In this document: in pieces, positions 8,636-17,474 of the stretch
How positions within the stretch are numbered: position 1 is the stretch's first letter
How the letters are laid out: every line of letters starts with the position of its first letter
Assembly: GCA_020633555.1 (NCBI GenBank)
Contig: JACKDL010000007.1
Location: 124,001 to 188,000 of the forward strand
Source: Myxococcales bacterium
Lineage (GTDB): Bacteria; Myxococcota_A; Bradymonadia; UBA7976; UBA1532
Reading direction: 5' to 3'
DNA length: 64,000 nt
Notes under the pieces: generated by a model
Database searches by the model: none
Told to the model about the DNA's origin: nothing
Seen by the model: the letters and a program-made list of their open reading frames with translations, nothing else
Position numbers and translations under genes: made by a program

Positions 8636-9517
8636 TCACCAGCCCCGGTTGGCCAGGCGCTCGGCCTCGGGCAGGGTCTTCATCTCGATGCCGCTCATGG
8701 CGGTGCCCAGGCCCGTGCTGATCTCGGCGAGCTTCTTGGGATCCTCCCAGTAGGTCACCGCCTCGACCACGGCCTTGGCGCGCTTGGCGGGGTCCTCGCT
8801 CATGAAGATCCCGCTGCCCACGAACACCGTCTCGGCGCCCAGGGCCATGCACAGCGCGGCGTCCGCCGGGGTGGCCACGCCGCCCGCGGCGAAGTTGGGC
8901 ACCGGCAGCTTGCCGTGCTCGTGCACGTACACCACCAGGTCGTACGGCGCGCCCAGGTTCTTCGCCTCGGTCATCAGCTCCTCGCGGCCGAGCTGGGTGA
9001 TCCGACGGATCTGCTCGCGGAGCTTGCGCAGGTGGCGAACGGCCTCCACCACGTTGCCCGTGCCCGCCTCGCCCTTGGTGCGCAGCAGGGCCGCGCCCTC
9101 GCCGATGCGCCGCAGGGCCTCGCCGATGTCGGTGCAGCCGCAGACGAAGGGCACCTTGAAGGGGTGCTTGTCGATGTGGAACTCGTCGTCGGCGGGGGTC
9201 AGCACCTCGCTCTCGTCGATGAAGTCCACCTCGAGGGCTTCCAGGATGCGGGCCTCCATGAAGTGGCCGATGCGCACCTTGGCCATCACGGGGATGCTCA
9301 CGGCGGCCTGGATGGCCTTGATCATCTCGGGATCGCTGGCGCGGGCCACGCCGCCGTCCCGGCGGATGAGGGCGGGCACGCGCTCCAGGGCCATGACGGC
9401 GCAGGCACCGGCCGCCTCGGCGATCAGCGCCTGCTCGACGTTCATCACGTCCATGATGACGCCGCCCTTGAGCATCTCGGCCAGCCCCACCTTGGCCTGG
9501 AAGGTCGACTTCTCCAT
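8636..9517 (-). CDS. pdxS: Pyridoxal 5'-phosphate synthase lyase subunit PdxS, 293 aa
   Basis: PdxS builds PLP from ribose 5-phosphate, glyceraldehyde 3-phosphate and ammonia supplied by PdxT. The sequence is highly conserved: KVGLAEMLKGGVIMDVMN at the N-terminus, IPVMAKVRIGHFMEA (one catalytic Lys), DESEVLTPADDEFHI, VPFVCGCTDIGEALRR, RTKGEAGTGNVVEAVRH (the second active-site Lys) and AGGVATPADAALCM. ATG 9517 is chosen because AGGAGG lies about seven bases upstream and the product is the standard length. It is first in a two-gene operon with pdxT, showing that the organism makes vitamin B6 by the DXP-independent route. Confidence 0.97.
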   Translation of the reverse strand: MEKSTFQAKVGLAEMLKGGVIMDVMNVEQALIAEAAGACAVMALERVPALIRRDGGVARASDPEMIKAIQAAVSIPVMAKVRIGHFMEARILEALEVDFIDESEVLTPADDEFHIDKHPFKVPFVCGCTDIGEALRRIGEGAALLRTKGEAGTGNVVEAVRHLRKLREQIRRITQLGREELMTEAKNLGAPYDLVVYVHEHGKLPVPNFAAGGVATPADAALCMALGAETVFVGSGIFMSEDPAKRAKAVVEAVTYWEDPKKLAEISTGLGTAMSGIEMKTLPEAERLANRGW

Positions 9518-9585
9518 CGAAGGTCCTCCTGCGGGCGCCGCGCGGGCGCCTTCAAACTCAGAAAAATCGGTGACTGATGCGCGGC

Positions 9586-9613
9586 GTTGTAGCGGGTTGC
9601 GAACGGTTTTCAA
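9586..9613 (-). promoter_or_regulatory. Candidate sigma-70 promoter for pdxS-pdxT
   Basis: On the minus strand TTGAAA (9613-9608) is followed after 16 bases by TACAAC (9591-9586), close to the -35/-10 consensus, about 70 bases upstream of the pdxS start. It lies in one of the few AT-richer spots in this part of the window, which helps the call, but there is no direct evidence of use. Confidence 0.4.
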
Positions 9614-9649
9614 AGCGGCGCCGCGCCGCAAAGCCCCCGTCGCCGGGCC

Positions 9650-11353
9650 TCAGGGCTGCGGGAGCAGCCGGTGGTGCACGCTGGGCGCGTGCCCCGGGGC
9701 GTCGGCCTCGACGGCTGCGCCGACCCGCAGCAGCCGCCCCTCGGACCAGGCCGGCCCCATGATCTGCAGCCCCACGGGCAGCCCCTCGTCGTCGTAGCCG
9801 CAGGGCACCGACAGGGCCGGCAGGCCCACCAGGTTGCCGATGGGCGCGAAGCGCATGATCTGCTCGGTGACCGCCAGGTTCGACTCCCCCGCCTTCAGCG
9901 CGCCCGGGTGGATCACCGGCGCGGTGCGGCCGGTGGTGGGCGTGAGCACCACGTCGCAGGCCTGGAACAGGTCCAGGAAGCGGTCGAAGAAGGCCTGCCG
10001 CACCCGCTGGGCCTGCGCGTAGTCGGCGGCCAGCAGGCGCCCGGCCAGCGCCAGGTTCAGGCGGGTGTCCAGCCCCAGGGCCCCGCGGTGGTGCTTGAAG
10101 TGCCGCTGCAGGGCCGCGTGCATCTCGCTGGTGATCGTGACCAGGTGCGCCGTGCGTAGCAGCGCCAGCTCGGGGATCTCGATGGGCACCACCCGCGCGC
10201 CGCGGGCCTCCAGCTTCGCCACCGCGGCGTCGCAGGCCGCGCGCACCCCGGGCTCGGCGTGCTCGAACCAGGGCCGGAAGATGCCCAGCCGCAGCCCCTT
10301 CAGGTCCAGCTCGGCCAGGTCCTCCAAGGTCACCGGTGGCTGGGCCCCGCTGTTCACGTCGCAGGCGTCGGGCCCGGCCATGATCGCGTAGGCCACCGCC
10401 GCGTCGCGCACCGAGGCCGCCAGCGGCCCCACGTGGGCCACGCTCCAGCACAGGGGCGCCGCGCCGTGCTCGCTGATGCGCCCGAAGGTGGCCTTCAGCC
10501 CCACCACCCCGCACAGGGCGGCAGGCACCCGGATGGAGCCGCCGCCGTCCGCGCCCACGGCGATGGGGCACAGGCCCGCCGCCACCGCCGCGGCCGATCC
10601 GCTGGAGCTGCCGCCGGTGGCCCGCGCCGGGTCGTAGGGGTTGCGGGCGGCGCCGTGGTGCGGGTTCACCCCCGTCACCCCGATGCCCACCTCGTGCATG
10701 TTGGCCTTGCCGATGAGCACCGCGCCGGCGGCCCGCAGCCGGGCCACCACCGTGGCGTCATGGGGCGCGGGGCCCTTCGCCAGGAAGGTGGTGCCCACGG
10801 TGGTGGGGTAGCCGCGCTGATCCAGCTCGTCCTTCACCGCCACCGGCACCCCGTCCAGGGGCCCCAGCGGCGTGCCGGCCTGCCACCGGGCGGTGGAGGC
10901 CGCCGCCTGCTGTCGCACCTCGTCGGCGTGCTGGGCCAGCAGCGCCCGCAGGGGCGGCGTGGCCTGGTCGCTGGCCTGCGTCGCCGCGATCACCGCCTCG
11001 GCCACCTGGCTGGGGGTGGCGCGGCCGGCGCGGTACGCGGCGGTGAAAGCCGCGGCCGTCTCGAAGGGGAAGTCGGCCCGGTCCTCGCTGGGCCCGGCCT
11101 GGGGCACGGCGGGGGCGGGCGACTGCGCCTCGGCCCGCGGCAGCGCCCGCGCCGCCCGCAGGATGGGGTGCTCCGCAGGCAGCGGCGCGTCCACCTCGGC
11201 GGCCCGGAAGGCGTCGACGCCGATGTCGCTCAGGAACTTGCCCGCCAGCGCCGTCCCGGTGCCCGGCGCCTCGGCCAGCCCCACCAGGGTGCGCAGCAGC
11301 GCCCCGCGGCTCACCGGCGCCTTGAACTCGAACAGGTCGTACACATCGCTCAT
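9650..11353 (-). CDS. Amidase-signature family hydrolase, 567 aa
   Basis: An amidase-signature enzyme that hydrolyses an amide or ester bond. The Ser-cisSer-Lys triad can be placed: Lys174 in VAVKDE, cis-Ser249 in TGGSSSGSAAAVAAG and nucleophile Ser273 in GADGGGSIRVP, with the same spacing as fatty acid amide hydrolase (75 and 24 residues). The catalytic domain covers about 95-560. Residues 1-90 are an additional N-terminal segment of unknown role. It lacks partner GatB/GatC genes, so it is probably not a GatA subunit. ATG 11353 overlaps the stop of the small membrane protein (ATGA), which supports it over GTG 11359. It is the last gene of a chain led by icmF; how an amidase would relate to branched acyl-CoA metabolism is unclear. 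Confidence 0.86.
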   Translation of the reverse strand: MSDVYDLFEFKAPVSRGALLRTLVGLAEAPGTGTALAGKFLSDIGVDAFRAAEVDAPLPAEHPILRAARALPRAEAQSPAPAVPQAGPSEDRADFPFETAAAFTAAYRAGRATPSQVAEAVIAATQASDQATPPLRALLAQHADEVRQQAAASTARWQAGTPLGPLDGVPVAVKDELDQRGYPTTVGTTFLAKGPAPHDATVVARLRAAGAVLIGKANMHEVGIGVTGVNPHHGAARNPYDPARATGGSSSGSAAAVAAGLCPIAVGADGGGSIRVPAALCGVVGLKATFGRISEHGAAPLCWSVAHVGPLAASVRDAAVAYAIMAGPDACDVNSGAQPPVTLEDLAELDLKGLRLGIFRPWFEHAEPGVRAACDAAVAKLEARGARVVPIEIPELALLRTAHLVTITSEMHAALQRHFKHHRGALGLDTRLNLALAGRLLAADYAQAQRVRQAFFDRFLDLFQACDVVLTPTTGRTAPVIHPGALKAGESNLAVTEQIMRFAPIGNLVGLPALSVPCGYDDEGLPVGLQIMGPAWSEGRLLRVGAAVEADAPGHAPSVHHRLLPQP

Positions 11354-11610
11354 GGCCACACCGCGCGGCGCAGGGCCGCCCCCAGGCGCAGGTCGTCCCG
11401 CCGCCCCACCCAGGCCACCCGCGCGCCAAAGGGCACGCCCAGCAGCAGGGGGGCGAACATGGCCAGCGTGCGCGCGCCCTCGCTCAGCTCGCCCAGCGCC
11501 GGGCGAAGCACGGTCAGGGCCACCATGCTCAAGGTGGCCATCAGGGTGAAGCCCACCCCGAAGTAGACGACGTTCAGTGCCTTCGGCCGGGGCCGCTGTG
11601 CCTCGGCCAT
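11350..11610 (-). CDS. Small two-helix membrane protein, 86 aa, unknown function
   Basis: I do not recognise this family. The protein has a basic N-terminus (RPRPK), a hydrophobic helix at about residues 12-35, a second at about 47-68, and an Arg-rich C-terminal tail, so it is probably an inner-membrane protein with both ends in the cytoplasm. It is real rather than a chance frame because its ATG sits in a TGATG overlap with the end of icmF and its stop in an ATGA overlap with the amidase start. The three genes therefore look translationally coupled. Confidence 0.7.
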   Translation of the reverse strand: MAEAQRPRPKALNVVYFGVGFTLMATLSMVALTVLRPALGELSEGARTLAMFAPLLLGVPFGARVAWVGRRDDLRLGAALRRAVWP

Positions 11611-14600
11611 CACATGTTCCGTCGGTACTGGCCGCCCACGCCGAACAGGGCGTCGGAGATCTGGCCCAGGCTGGCCACCTTCACCGTCTCCATCAGCTCG
11701 GCGAAGACGTTGCCGCCCTCCTGGGCCACCTGGCGCAGCCGCGCCAGCGCGGCGGGCGCGCGATCGGTGTTGCGCCGGTGGAAGGCCGCCAGCCCGTCGA
11801 GCTGGGCCTGCTTCTCGTCTTCGGTGGCCCGGATCAGCTCCGTCTCCACCACCCCCTCGGGCGCGTGGTCGGGCAGGAACGTGTTCACCCCGATGATGGG
11901 CAGCTCGCCGGAGTGCTTCTTCTCCTCGTACAGCAGCGACTCCTCCTGGATCCGGGCGCGCTGGTACATCAGCTCCATGGCCCCCAGCACGCCGCCGCGC
12001 TCGGTCAGCCGGTCGAACTCGGCCAGCACGGCGTCCTCCACCAGCTCCGTCAGCCGCGACAGGAAGTAGCTGCCCTGCAACGGGTTCTCGTTCTTCGTCA
12101 GCCCCAGCTCGCGGTTGATGATGAGCTGGATGGCCAGCGCCCGGCGCACCGACTGCTCGGTGGGGGTGGTGATGGCCTCGTCGTAGGCGTTGGTGTGCAG
12201 GCTGTTGCAGTTGTCGGCGATGGCGTACAGCGCCTGCAGGGTCGTGCGGATGTCGTTGAAGTCGATCTCCTGCGCGTGCAGCGACCGGCCCGACGTCTGG
12301 ATGTGGTACTTCAGCTTCTGGCTGCGCTCGCCGGCCCCGTACAGGTCGCGCAGGGCCACCGCCCAGATGCGCCGCGCCACCCGCCCGATCACCGCGTACT
12401 CGGCGTCGATGCCGTTGCTGAAGAAGAAGCTCAGGTTCTGGGCGAAGGCGTCCGGATCCATGCCCCGGGCCTTGTAGTACTCGACGAAGGTGAAGCCGTT
12501 GGCGAGCGTGAAGGCGAGCTGGGTGATGGGGTTCGCCCCCGCCTCGGCGATGTGGTAGCCGCTGATGCTCACCGAGTAGAAGTTCCGCACCCGGTTGCTC
12601 AGGAAGTACGCCTGGATGTCGCCCATCATCTTCAGGGCGAACTCGGTGCTGAAGATGCAGGTGTTCTGGGCCTGATCCTCCTTCAGGATGTCGGCCTGCA
12701 CGGTGCCGCGCACCCGGGCCAGCGTCTCGGCCTTCACCTCCGCGTACTCCGCCGCGTCCAGGAGCTGATCGCCGCTCACGCCCAGCAGGCCCAACCCCGT
12801 GCCGTCGTGCCCGGGCGGCAGCTCGCCCCGGTAGCCGGGCACGTCGGGCGCCAGCTCGGCGATGCGCGCCTGCGCCGCCTCCCACCGGCCGGTGGCCTTC
12901 AGCCGGGCCTCCACCTGCTGGTCGACGGCGGTGTTGAAGAACATGGCCAGCAGCATGGGCGCCGGCCCGTTGATGGTCATGCTCACGCTGGTGCTCGGCG
13001 CGCACAGATCGAAGCCCGAGTACAGCCGCTTCGCGTCGTCCAGGGTGGCCACGCTCACCCCGCTGTTGCCCACCTTCCCGTACACGTCGGGCCGGCGGGC
13101 CGGGTCTCGGCCGTACAGGGTCACCGAGTCGAAGGCGGTGCTCAGCCGGGCCGCCGGTTGCCCCTTCGACAGGTAGTGGAAGCGCCGGTTGGTGCGCTCG
13201 GGGTGGCCCTCGCCGGCGAACATGCGGGTGGGGTCCTCGCCCGCGCGCTTGAAGGGGAACACCCCGGCCGTAAAGGGGAACTGGCCCGGTACGTTCTCCA
13301 GCCAGCGCCACTTCAGCAGCTCGCCCCAGTCCTCGCTGTCGGGCAGGGCCACCTTCGGGATCTCGGTGCCCGACAGCGTGGTCAGGTGGTTGGCCACCCG
13401 GATCTCGCGGCCGCGCACGCGGTACACGTTCTCGGGCGCGCGGTAGTTGGTCTGCAGCGCCCGCACGTCGGCCAGCAGGCTGCGGCTGTCGGCGTCCAGC
13501 TCGTGGATGGCGTCGTTGTACAGGGCGCGCAGCCGGTGGGTGGCCTCGTCCAGCGCGTCCTCGCCCACCTCGTCGGGATCGTAGGCCTGCGCCCATTCGG
13601 GCACGTCGTCGCCCAGGGCCTTCAGGGCCCGCCGCAGGCCGTCGGCCCGCCGGGCCACGGCCACCTGCTCGTCGCCCCGGTGCTTGTAGTTGCGCACGGC
13701 GTCGGCGATCTCGCTCAGGTAGCGCACCCGCCGGGGGGGCACCAGCACGTCCATGCCCGGCGCCCGCTTCGGCAGCTCGCCCACCGGCCAGTCCGTGGGG
13801 CCCCGGTCGCTCAGCAGCGTCATCAGGTGGGCGAACAGCGCGTCCGTGCCGGCGTCGCCGAACCGGCTGGCGGTGCAGGCGAACACCGGCATGGTGTCGG
13901 CGCGCCGATCGAAGGCCCCCTTGTTGCGCTGCATCTGCTTCTTGACGGCCTTCAGGGCGTCCTCGGCGCCGCGCTTGTCGGCCTTGTTCAGGGCCACCAC
14001 GTCGGCGTAGTCCAGCATGTCGATCTTCTCGAGCTGGGTGGGGGCGCCGAACTCCGGGGTCATGACGTAGAGCGCGGCGTCCGACAGGTCCACCACCTCG
14101 CTGCCGCTCTGGCCGATGCCCGCCGTCTCCAGGATCACCAGGTCGAAGCCGGCGGCCTGCAGCACCGCCAGCGCGTCGCGCACGGCGGCGGGCACCGCGG
14201 TGTTCGCCGCCCGGGTGGCCATGGAGCGCATGAAGGCGCGGCCGTCGCCCAGGGCGTTCATGCGGATGCGATCGCCCAGCAGGGCCCCGCCCGAGCGCCG
14301 ACGGGTCGGATCCACGCTCAGCACGGCCACGGTGCGGTCGGGCCAGGTCACCAGCAGCCGCCGCAGCAGCTCGTCGGTCAGCGAGCTCTTGCCCGCGCCC
14401 CCTACGCCCGTGATGCCCAGGACGGGCGGCCGCACCTCGGGCCCCCGGCGTGCCAGGTCGCTGCGCAGGGCCGCCAGCCGCCCCGCCGCCTCGGTCCCGC
14501 CCTGCTCGGCCTGGTGGTGCAGCGCCTCCACGGCGGTCAGCACCCGGGCGACGGCCGCCGCCTCGCCTTGGAAGAACGCGTCGTCCAGGGTGGGCAGCTC

Positions 14601-15038
14601 GGTGGCCGGCGGCCGGGTCGCCTCTTCGATCATGTGCCGGATCATCCCGGTCAGGCCCATGCGCCGGCCGTCCTCCACCGAGTAGATCCGCGCCACGCCC
14701 CGGGCGTGAAGGGTGGCGATCTCCTGATCGGTGATGGTGCCGCCGCCCCCGCCGAAGACCTTGATCTCGGAGCGCCCGCGCGCGCGAAGCTCCTCCACCA
14801 TGTAGGTGAAGTACTCCATGTGCCCGCCCTGGTAGGACGACACGGCGATCCCGTGGGCGTCCTCCTGGACAGCGGCGTCCACGATCTCGGCCACCGAGCG
14901 GTCGTGGCCCAGGTGGATCACCTCGGCCCCTTCGGCCTGCAGGATGCGCCGCATGATGTTGATCGCGGCGTCGTGGCCATCGAACAGGCTGGCGGCCGTC
15001 ACGAACCGGACGGGGGTCGGATCGAGGTCGGGGGCCAT
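11610..15038 (-). CDS. icmF: Fused isobutyryl-CoA mutase IcmF, 1142 aa
   Basis: IcmF is an adenosylcobalamin-dependent mutase interconverting isobutyryl-CoA and n-butyryl-CoA, with its GTPase chaperone built in. Domain order is visible: an N-terminal B12-binding domain (FDGHDAAINIMRRIL, with the His that ligates cobalt); a MeaB-like G-protein domain beginning with P-loop GVGGAGKSSLTDELL and containing VLSVDPTRRRSGGALLGDR; then the substrate-binding mutase barrel (TIQ-like region, AFDSVTLYG, NGPAPMLLAMFFNTAVD, SISGYHIAEAGANPITQLA). The length is in the family range. ATG 15038 follows AGGAG by about seven bases. It heads a coupled run with the small membrane protein and the amidase, and is divergent from the response regulator. 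Confidence 0.94.
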   Translation of the reverse strand: MAPDLDPTPVRFVTAASLFDGHDAAINIMRRILQAEGAEVIHLGHDRSVAEIVDAAVQEDAHGIAVSSYQGGHMEYFTYMVEELRARGRSEIKVFGGGGGTITDQEIATLHARGVARIYSVEDGRRMGLTGMIRHMIEEATRPPATELPTLDDAFFQGEAAAVARVLTAVEALHHQAEQGGTEAAGRLAALRSDLARRGPEVRPPVLGITGVGGAGKSSLTDELLRRLLVTWPDRTVAVLSVDPTRRRSGGALLGDRIRMNALGDGRAFMRSMATRAANTAVPAAVRDALAVLQAAGFDLVILETAGIGQSGSEVVDLSDAALYVMTPEFGAPTQLEKIDMLDYADVVALNKADKRGAEDALKAVKKQMQRNKGAFDRRADTMPVFACTASRFGDAGTDALFAHLMTLLSDRGPTDWPVGELPKRAPGMDVLVPPRRVRYLSEIADAVRNYKHRGDEQVAVARRADGLRRALKALGDDVPEWAQAYDPDEVGEDALDEATHRLRALYNDAIHELDADSRSLLADVRALQTNYRAPENVYRVRGREIRVANHLTTLSGTEIPKVALPDSEDWGELLKWRWLENVPGQFPFTAGVFPFKRAGEDPTRMFAGEGHPERTNRRFHYLSKGQPAARLSTAFDSVTLYGRDPARRPDVYGKVGNSGVSVATLDDAKRLYSGFDLCAPSTSVSMTINGPAPMLLAMFFNTAVDQQVEARLKATGRWEAAQARIAELAPDVPGYRGELPPGHDGTGLGLLGVSGDQLLDAAEYAEVKAETLARVRGTVQADILKEDQAQNTCIFSTEFALKMMGDIQAYFLSNRVRNFYSVSISGYHIAEAGANPITQLAFTLANGFTFVEYYKARGMDPDAFAQNLSFFFSNGIDAEYAVIGRVARRIWAVALRDLYGAGERSQKLKYHIQTSGRSLHAQEIDFNDIRTTLQALYAIADNCNSLHTNAYDEAITTPTEQSVRRALAIQLIINRELGLTKNENPLQGSYFLSRLTELVEDAVLAEFDRLTERGGVLGAMELMYQRARIQEESLLYEEKKHSGELPIIGVNTFLPDHAPEGVVETELIRATEDEKQAQLDGLAAFHRRNTDRAPAALARLRQVAQEGGNVFAELMETVKVASLGQISDALFGVGGQYRRNM

Positions 15039-15075
15039 GGGCGCTCCTGGCTGCGAGAGGGTTGGGTATGGTGCC

Positions 15076-15091
15076 GCCCCTGGACAGGGGC
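15076..15091. promoter_or_regulatory. Perfect 6-bp inverted repeat between icmF and the regulator
   Basis: GCCCCT at 15076-15081 and AGGGGC at 15086-15091 form a perfect inverted repeat with a four-base centre, in the 132-base gap between the divergent icmF and response-regulator genes. It could be an operator for either gene or a hairpin in the icmF leader. It is short and in GC-rich sequence, so chance is possible. Confidence 0.3.
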
Positions 15092-15170
15092 TGCAACTCG
15101 GCCCGAAAACGATCCATCCTAGCGCGCCCGCACCCCGTGCGCGGCGGCCATCGGCCCGTGAGGAGGCGCC

Positions 15171-16529
15171 ATGCAGGTCCAGGAAGGCACCCGGGTGCTG
15201 CTCGTCGACGACGACCACGCCTTCGGGGTGGCCATGGCCAAGGCCCTGCGCCGCCGCGGCTTCCACGTCGAGATCGCAGAAGGGGGGCGCGCTGCCCTCC
15301 AGGCCCTGGCGCGGCCCGCGGACCAGGCCCCGGCCGTGGCCGTGCTGGACCTGCGCATGCCCGAGGTGGACGGGCTGGAGGTGCTGCGCCGCACCCCCGA
15401 CCGGGTGACGCCCGTGGTGGTGCTCACCGGCCACGGCACCGTGCCCGACGCGGTGGAGTGCATGCGGCTGGGCGCCTACACCTTCCTCACCAAGCCCGTG
15501 GACGCCGCGGACCTGGCGCCGGTGCTCACCCAGGCGGCACGCCCGCTGGCGCCCGAGGTGGGCCACGAACTGGTGGGCGAGAGCGACGCGACCCGGCAGC
15601 TCCGGCGGCTGCTCGATCGCCTGGCCGAGGCCGACGAGCCGGTGCTGCTGACGGGCGAGACGGGCACGGGCAAAGAGGTCGCCGCCCGCCGGCTGCACCA
15701 GGCGTCGCGCCGCGCCGAGCAGCCCTTCCTGGCCGTGAACATGGCCTGCCTGCCCCGCGACCTGGTGGAGAGCGAGCTGTTCGGCCACGCCCGCGGCGCC
15801 TTCACGGGCGCCGACCGGCGCAAGGCCGGGCTCTTCGAGGAGGTCCAGGGGGGCACCCTGTTCCTCGACGAGGTGGCCGAGCTGCCCCTGGAGCACCAGG
15901 CCAAGCTGCTGCGGGTGCTGGAGACGAGCACCTTCCGGTCGGTGGGCGAGAACCGCGAGCGCGCCTTCCACGGCCGCCTCGTGGCCGCCACCCACCAGGA
16001 TCTGCTGGGCCTGGTGCGCGAGGGGCGCTTCCGCGAGGACCTGTACTACCGCCTGCAGGTGCTGCCGCTGGAGCTGCCCGCGCTGCGGCAGCGCCGCGAC
16101 GACATCGTGCCCATCGCCCGCCACTGGCTGGCGCGGGTCGCCACGAGCCCTGTCCTTCAGCCCCGAGGCCGAGCAGCTGCCTGCTGGCCACGACTGGCCG
16201 GGCAACGTGCGCGAGGTGGTGAACCTGTCGCGCCGCGTGTCGCTGTTCGCCGAGCGGGGGCGCGTGGACGCGGCGCTGGTGAGTCGGATGCTGGCGGCCA
16301 ACCCGTTCCCGGCGCCCGCCGCGCCGTGCCCGCCGCCCGCCGAGCCGCGCCGACGCCGCCCGAGAGATCAGCCTGGAGGCGCTCGAACGCCGCCACATCC
16401 AGCGGCTGCTCGCCCACCACCACAACATCACCCGCGTCGCCCGGATCCTCCAGACATCAACCGCCGCACCCTGCAGCGCAAACTGCGCGCCTGGGGCATC
16501 GATCACGATCGACTTCGGCGGGCGACTGA
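15171..16529 (+). pseudogene. NtrC-family sigma-54 response regulator, frame broken as sequenced
   Basis: This encodes a two-component response regulator that would activate sigma-54 promoters. Clean in one frame are the receiver (residues about 7-120; acidic VDDD near the start, phospho-acceptor Asp60 in VLDLRMPEVDG, Lys in TKPVD) and the AAA+ domain (GETGTGKE Walker A, ESELFGHARGAFTGAD with the GAFTGA loop, GGTLFLDEVAEL Walker B). After residue about 324 the frame slips at about 16145, again at about 16345 and about 16454; the expected GHDWPGNVRE, SLEALERRHIQRLL and INRRTLQRKLRAWGI (helix-turn-helix) are all still encoded, in different frames. The slips belong to the indel island and are probably sequence errors. 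ATG 15171 has GAGGAGG upstream. No sensor kinase is adjacent. Its position before the act genes suggests it may regulate respiration, but that is inference. Confidence 0.8.
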
Positions 16530-16781
16530 CCCGCGTCGCGCGCCGGTGCGGCAAAATGCATGCGGCAAGGCGCGCACCCGCGCCCGTCAAATGCCGCCAA
16601 GCGTGTTTGACTGGACAAACCAAGACCTCGGTGCTGAAAAGCGCCGCGCCTGCGTGGAACGCGTCTTGCTGGTTCGGACTTGCGCCCAGGGATGGCGCCT
16701 TGGGGAGACGGCCGCCGCCGCGGCAGTAACGCCGGCCCGTGTTCGAGCGATGCTCGGCGGCGCGCACGAGGTTGCCGGAGG
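16530..16781. other. Intergenic region before the act operon
   Basis: About 250 bases between the helix-turn-helix end of the regulator and actA. It lies inside the indel island, so spacing within it is unreliable. It should hold the act-cox promoter. A TGG-N9-TTGC pattern near 16670 resembles a sigma-54 site but has the wrong spacing, and I do not call it. I see no convincing terminator. Confidence 0.4.
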
Positions 16782-17474
16782 ATGAGCAACGAAGAACGCC
16801 GGAGCCGAAAGACGCCGTCGAGCCCTCGTCTTTCCACGCAGTGGCACAACAAGCATCCCGCTGCTCATCTTCGGGATCATCGGGCCGGTCGCCACCGTCG
16901 CCGTGATCGGCGCGTCTGGTACTGGTTCAGCCCAGAGTTCACCGACGTCGGCTACCAGCCGGAGCAGCCGGTGCCGTACAGCCACAAGCTGCACGCGGGC
17001 GAGCTCGGCATCGACTGCCGCTATTGCCATACGGGCGTCGAGACACGGCGCACGCCCGGATGCCCCCGACGCAGACCTGCATGAACTGCCACGCCCACAT
17101 CAAGACCGAGAGCCCGAAGGCTGCGCCGGTGCGCGAGAGCTGGGAGAGCGGCACGGTCGGTGGAGTGGGTGCGGATCCACAAGATCCCCGACTACGCCTA
17201 CTTCGACCACAGCGCGCACATCCGCGCGGGCGTCGGCTGCGAGTCGTGCCACGGGCGGATCGACCAGATGGTGGTCGTCAGGTGACGAGCCGCTGAGCAT
17301 GGGCTGGTGCCTCGAGTGCCACCGCGCGCCCCGAGAACCACCTGCGCCCCACGTCAGGAGGTCACCAAGATGGGCTACGAGGCGCCGGGCGGCGACCAGC
17401 TGGCGCTGGGAAGAAGCATGGCCGAAGAGAAGAACATCAACCCGCCGATCCACTGCTCGGGGTGCCACCGATGA
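16782..17474 (+). pseudogene. actA: Alternative complex III subunit ActA (multiheme c), frame broken as sequenced
   Basis: ActA is the membrane-anchored multiheme cytochrome c of alternative complex III, passing quinol electrons toward cytochrome c or the oxidase. Read across frames it gives an N-terminal membrane helix (IPLLIFGIIGPVATVAVIGA), then FSPEFTDVGYQPEQPVPYSH, HAGELGIDCRYCHTGVE, PPTQTCMNCHAHI, HSAHIRAGVGCESCHG, PLSMGWCLECHR and a final IHCSGCHR, that is five CxxCH motifs as in known ActA proteins. At least seven one-base slips are needed (near 16854, 16914, 17045, 17156, 17280, 17332, 17358). The stop at 17472-17474 overlaps the actB start region. All heme motifs survive, so the breakage is probably a sequence artefact. 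Confidence 0.85.

Noticed and set aside
11577..15122. Long plus-strand open frame opposite icmF
   Set aside because: It is the complement of a strongly conserved gene, and its composition (Gln/Val/His/Gly/Arg-rich) is typical of antisense frames in GC-rich DNA.
16660..16690. Sigma-54 promoter for the act operon (TGG...TTGC near 16670)
   Set aside because: Spacing between GG and GC is one base short and the CAC of the -24 element is missing. The site lies in the indel island, so the spacing cannot be trusted either way.
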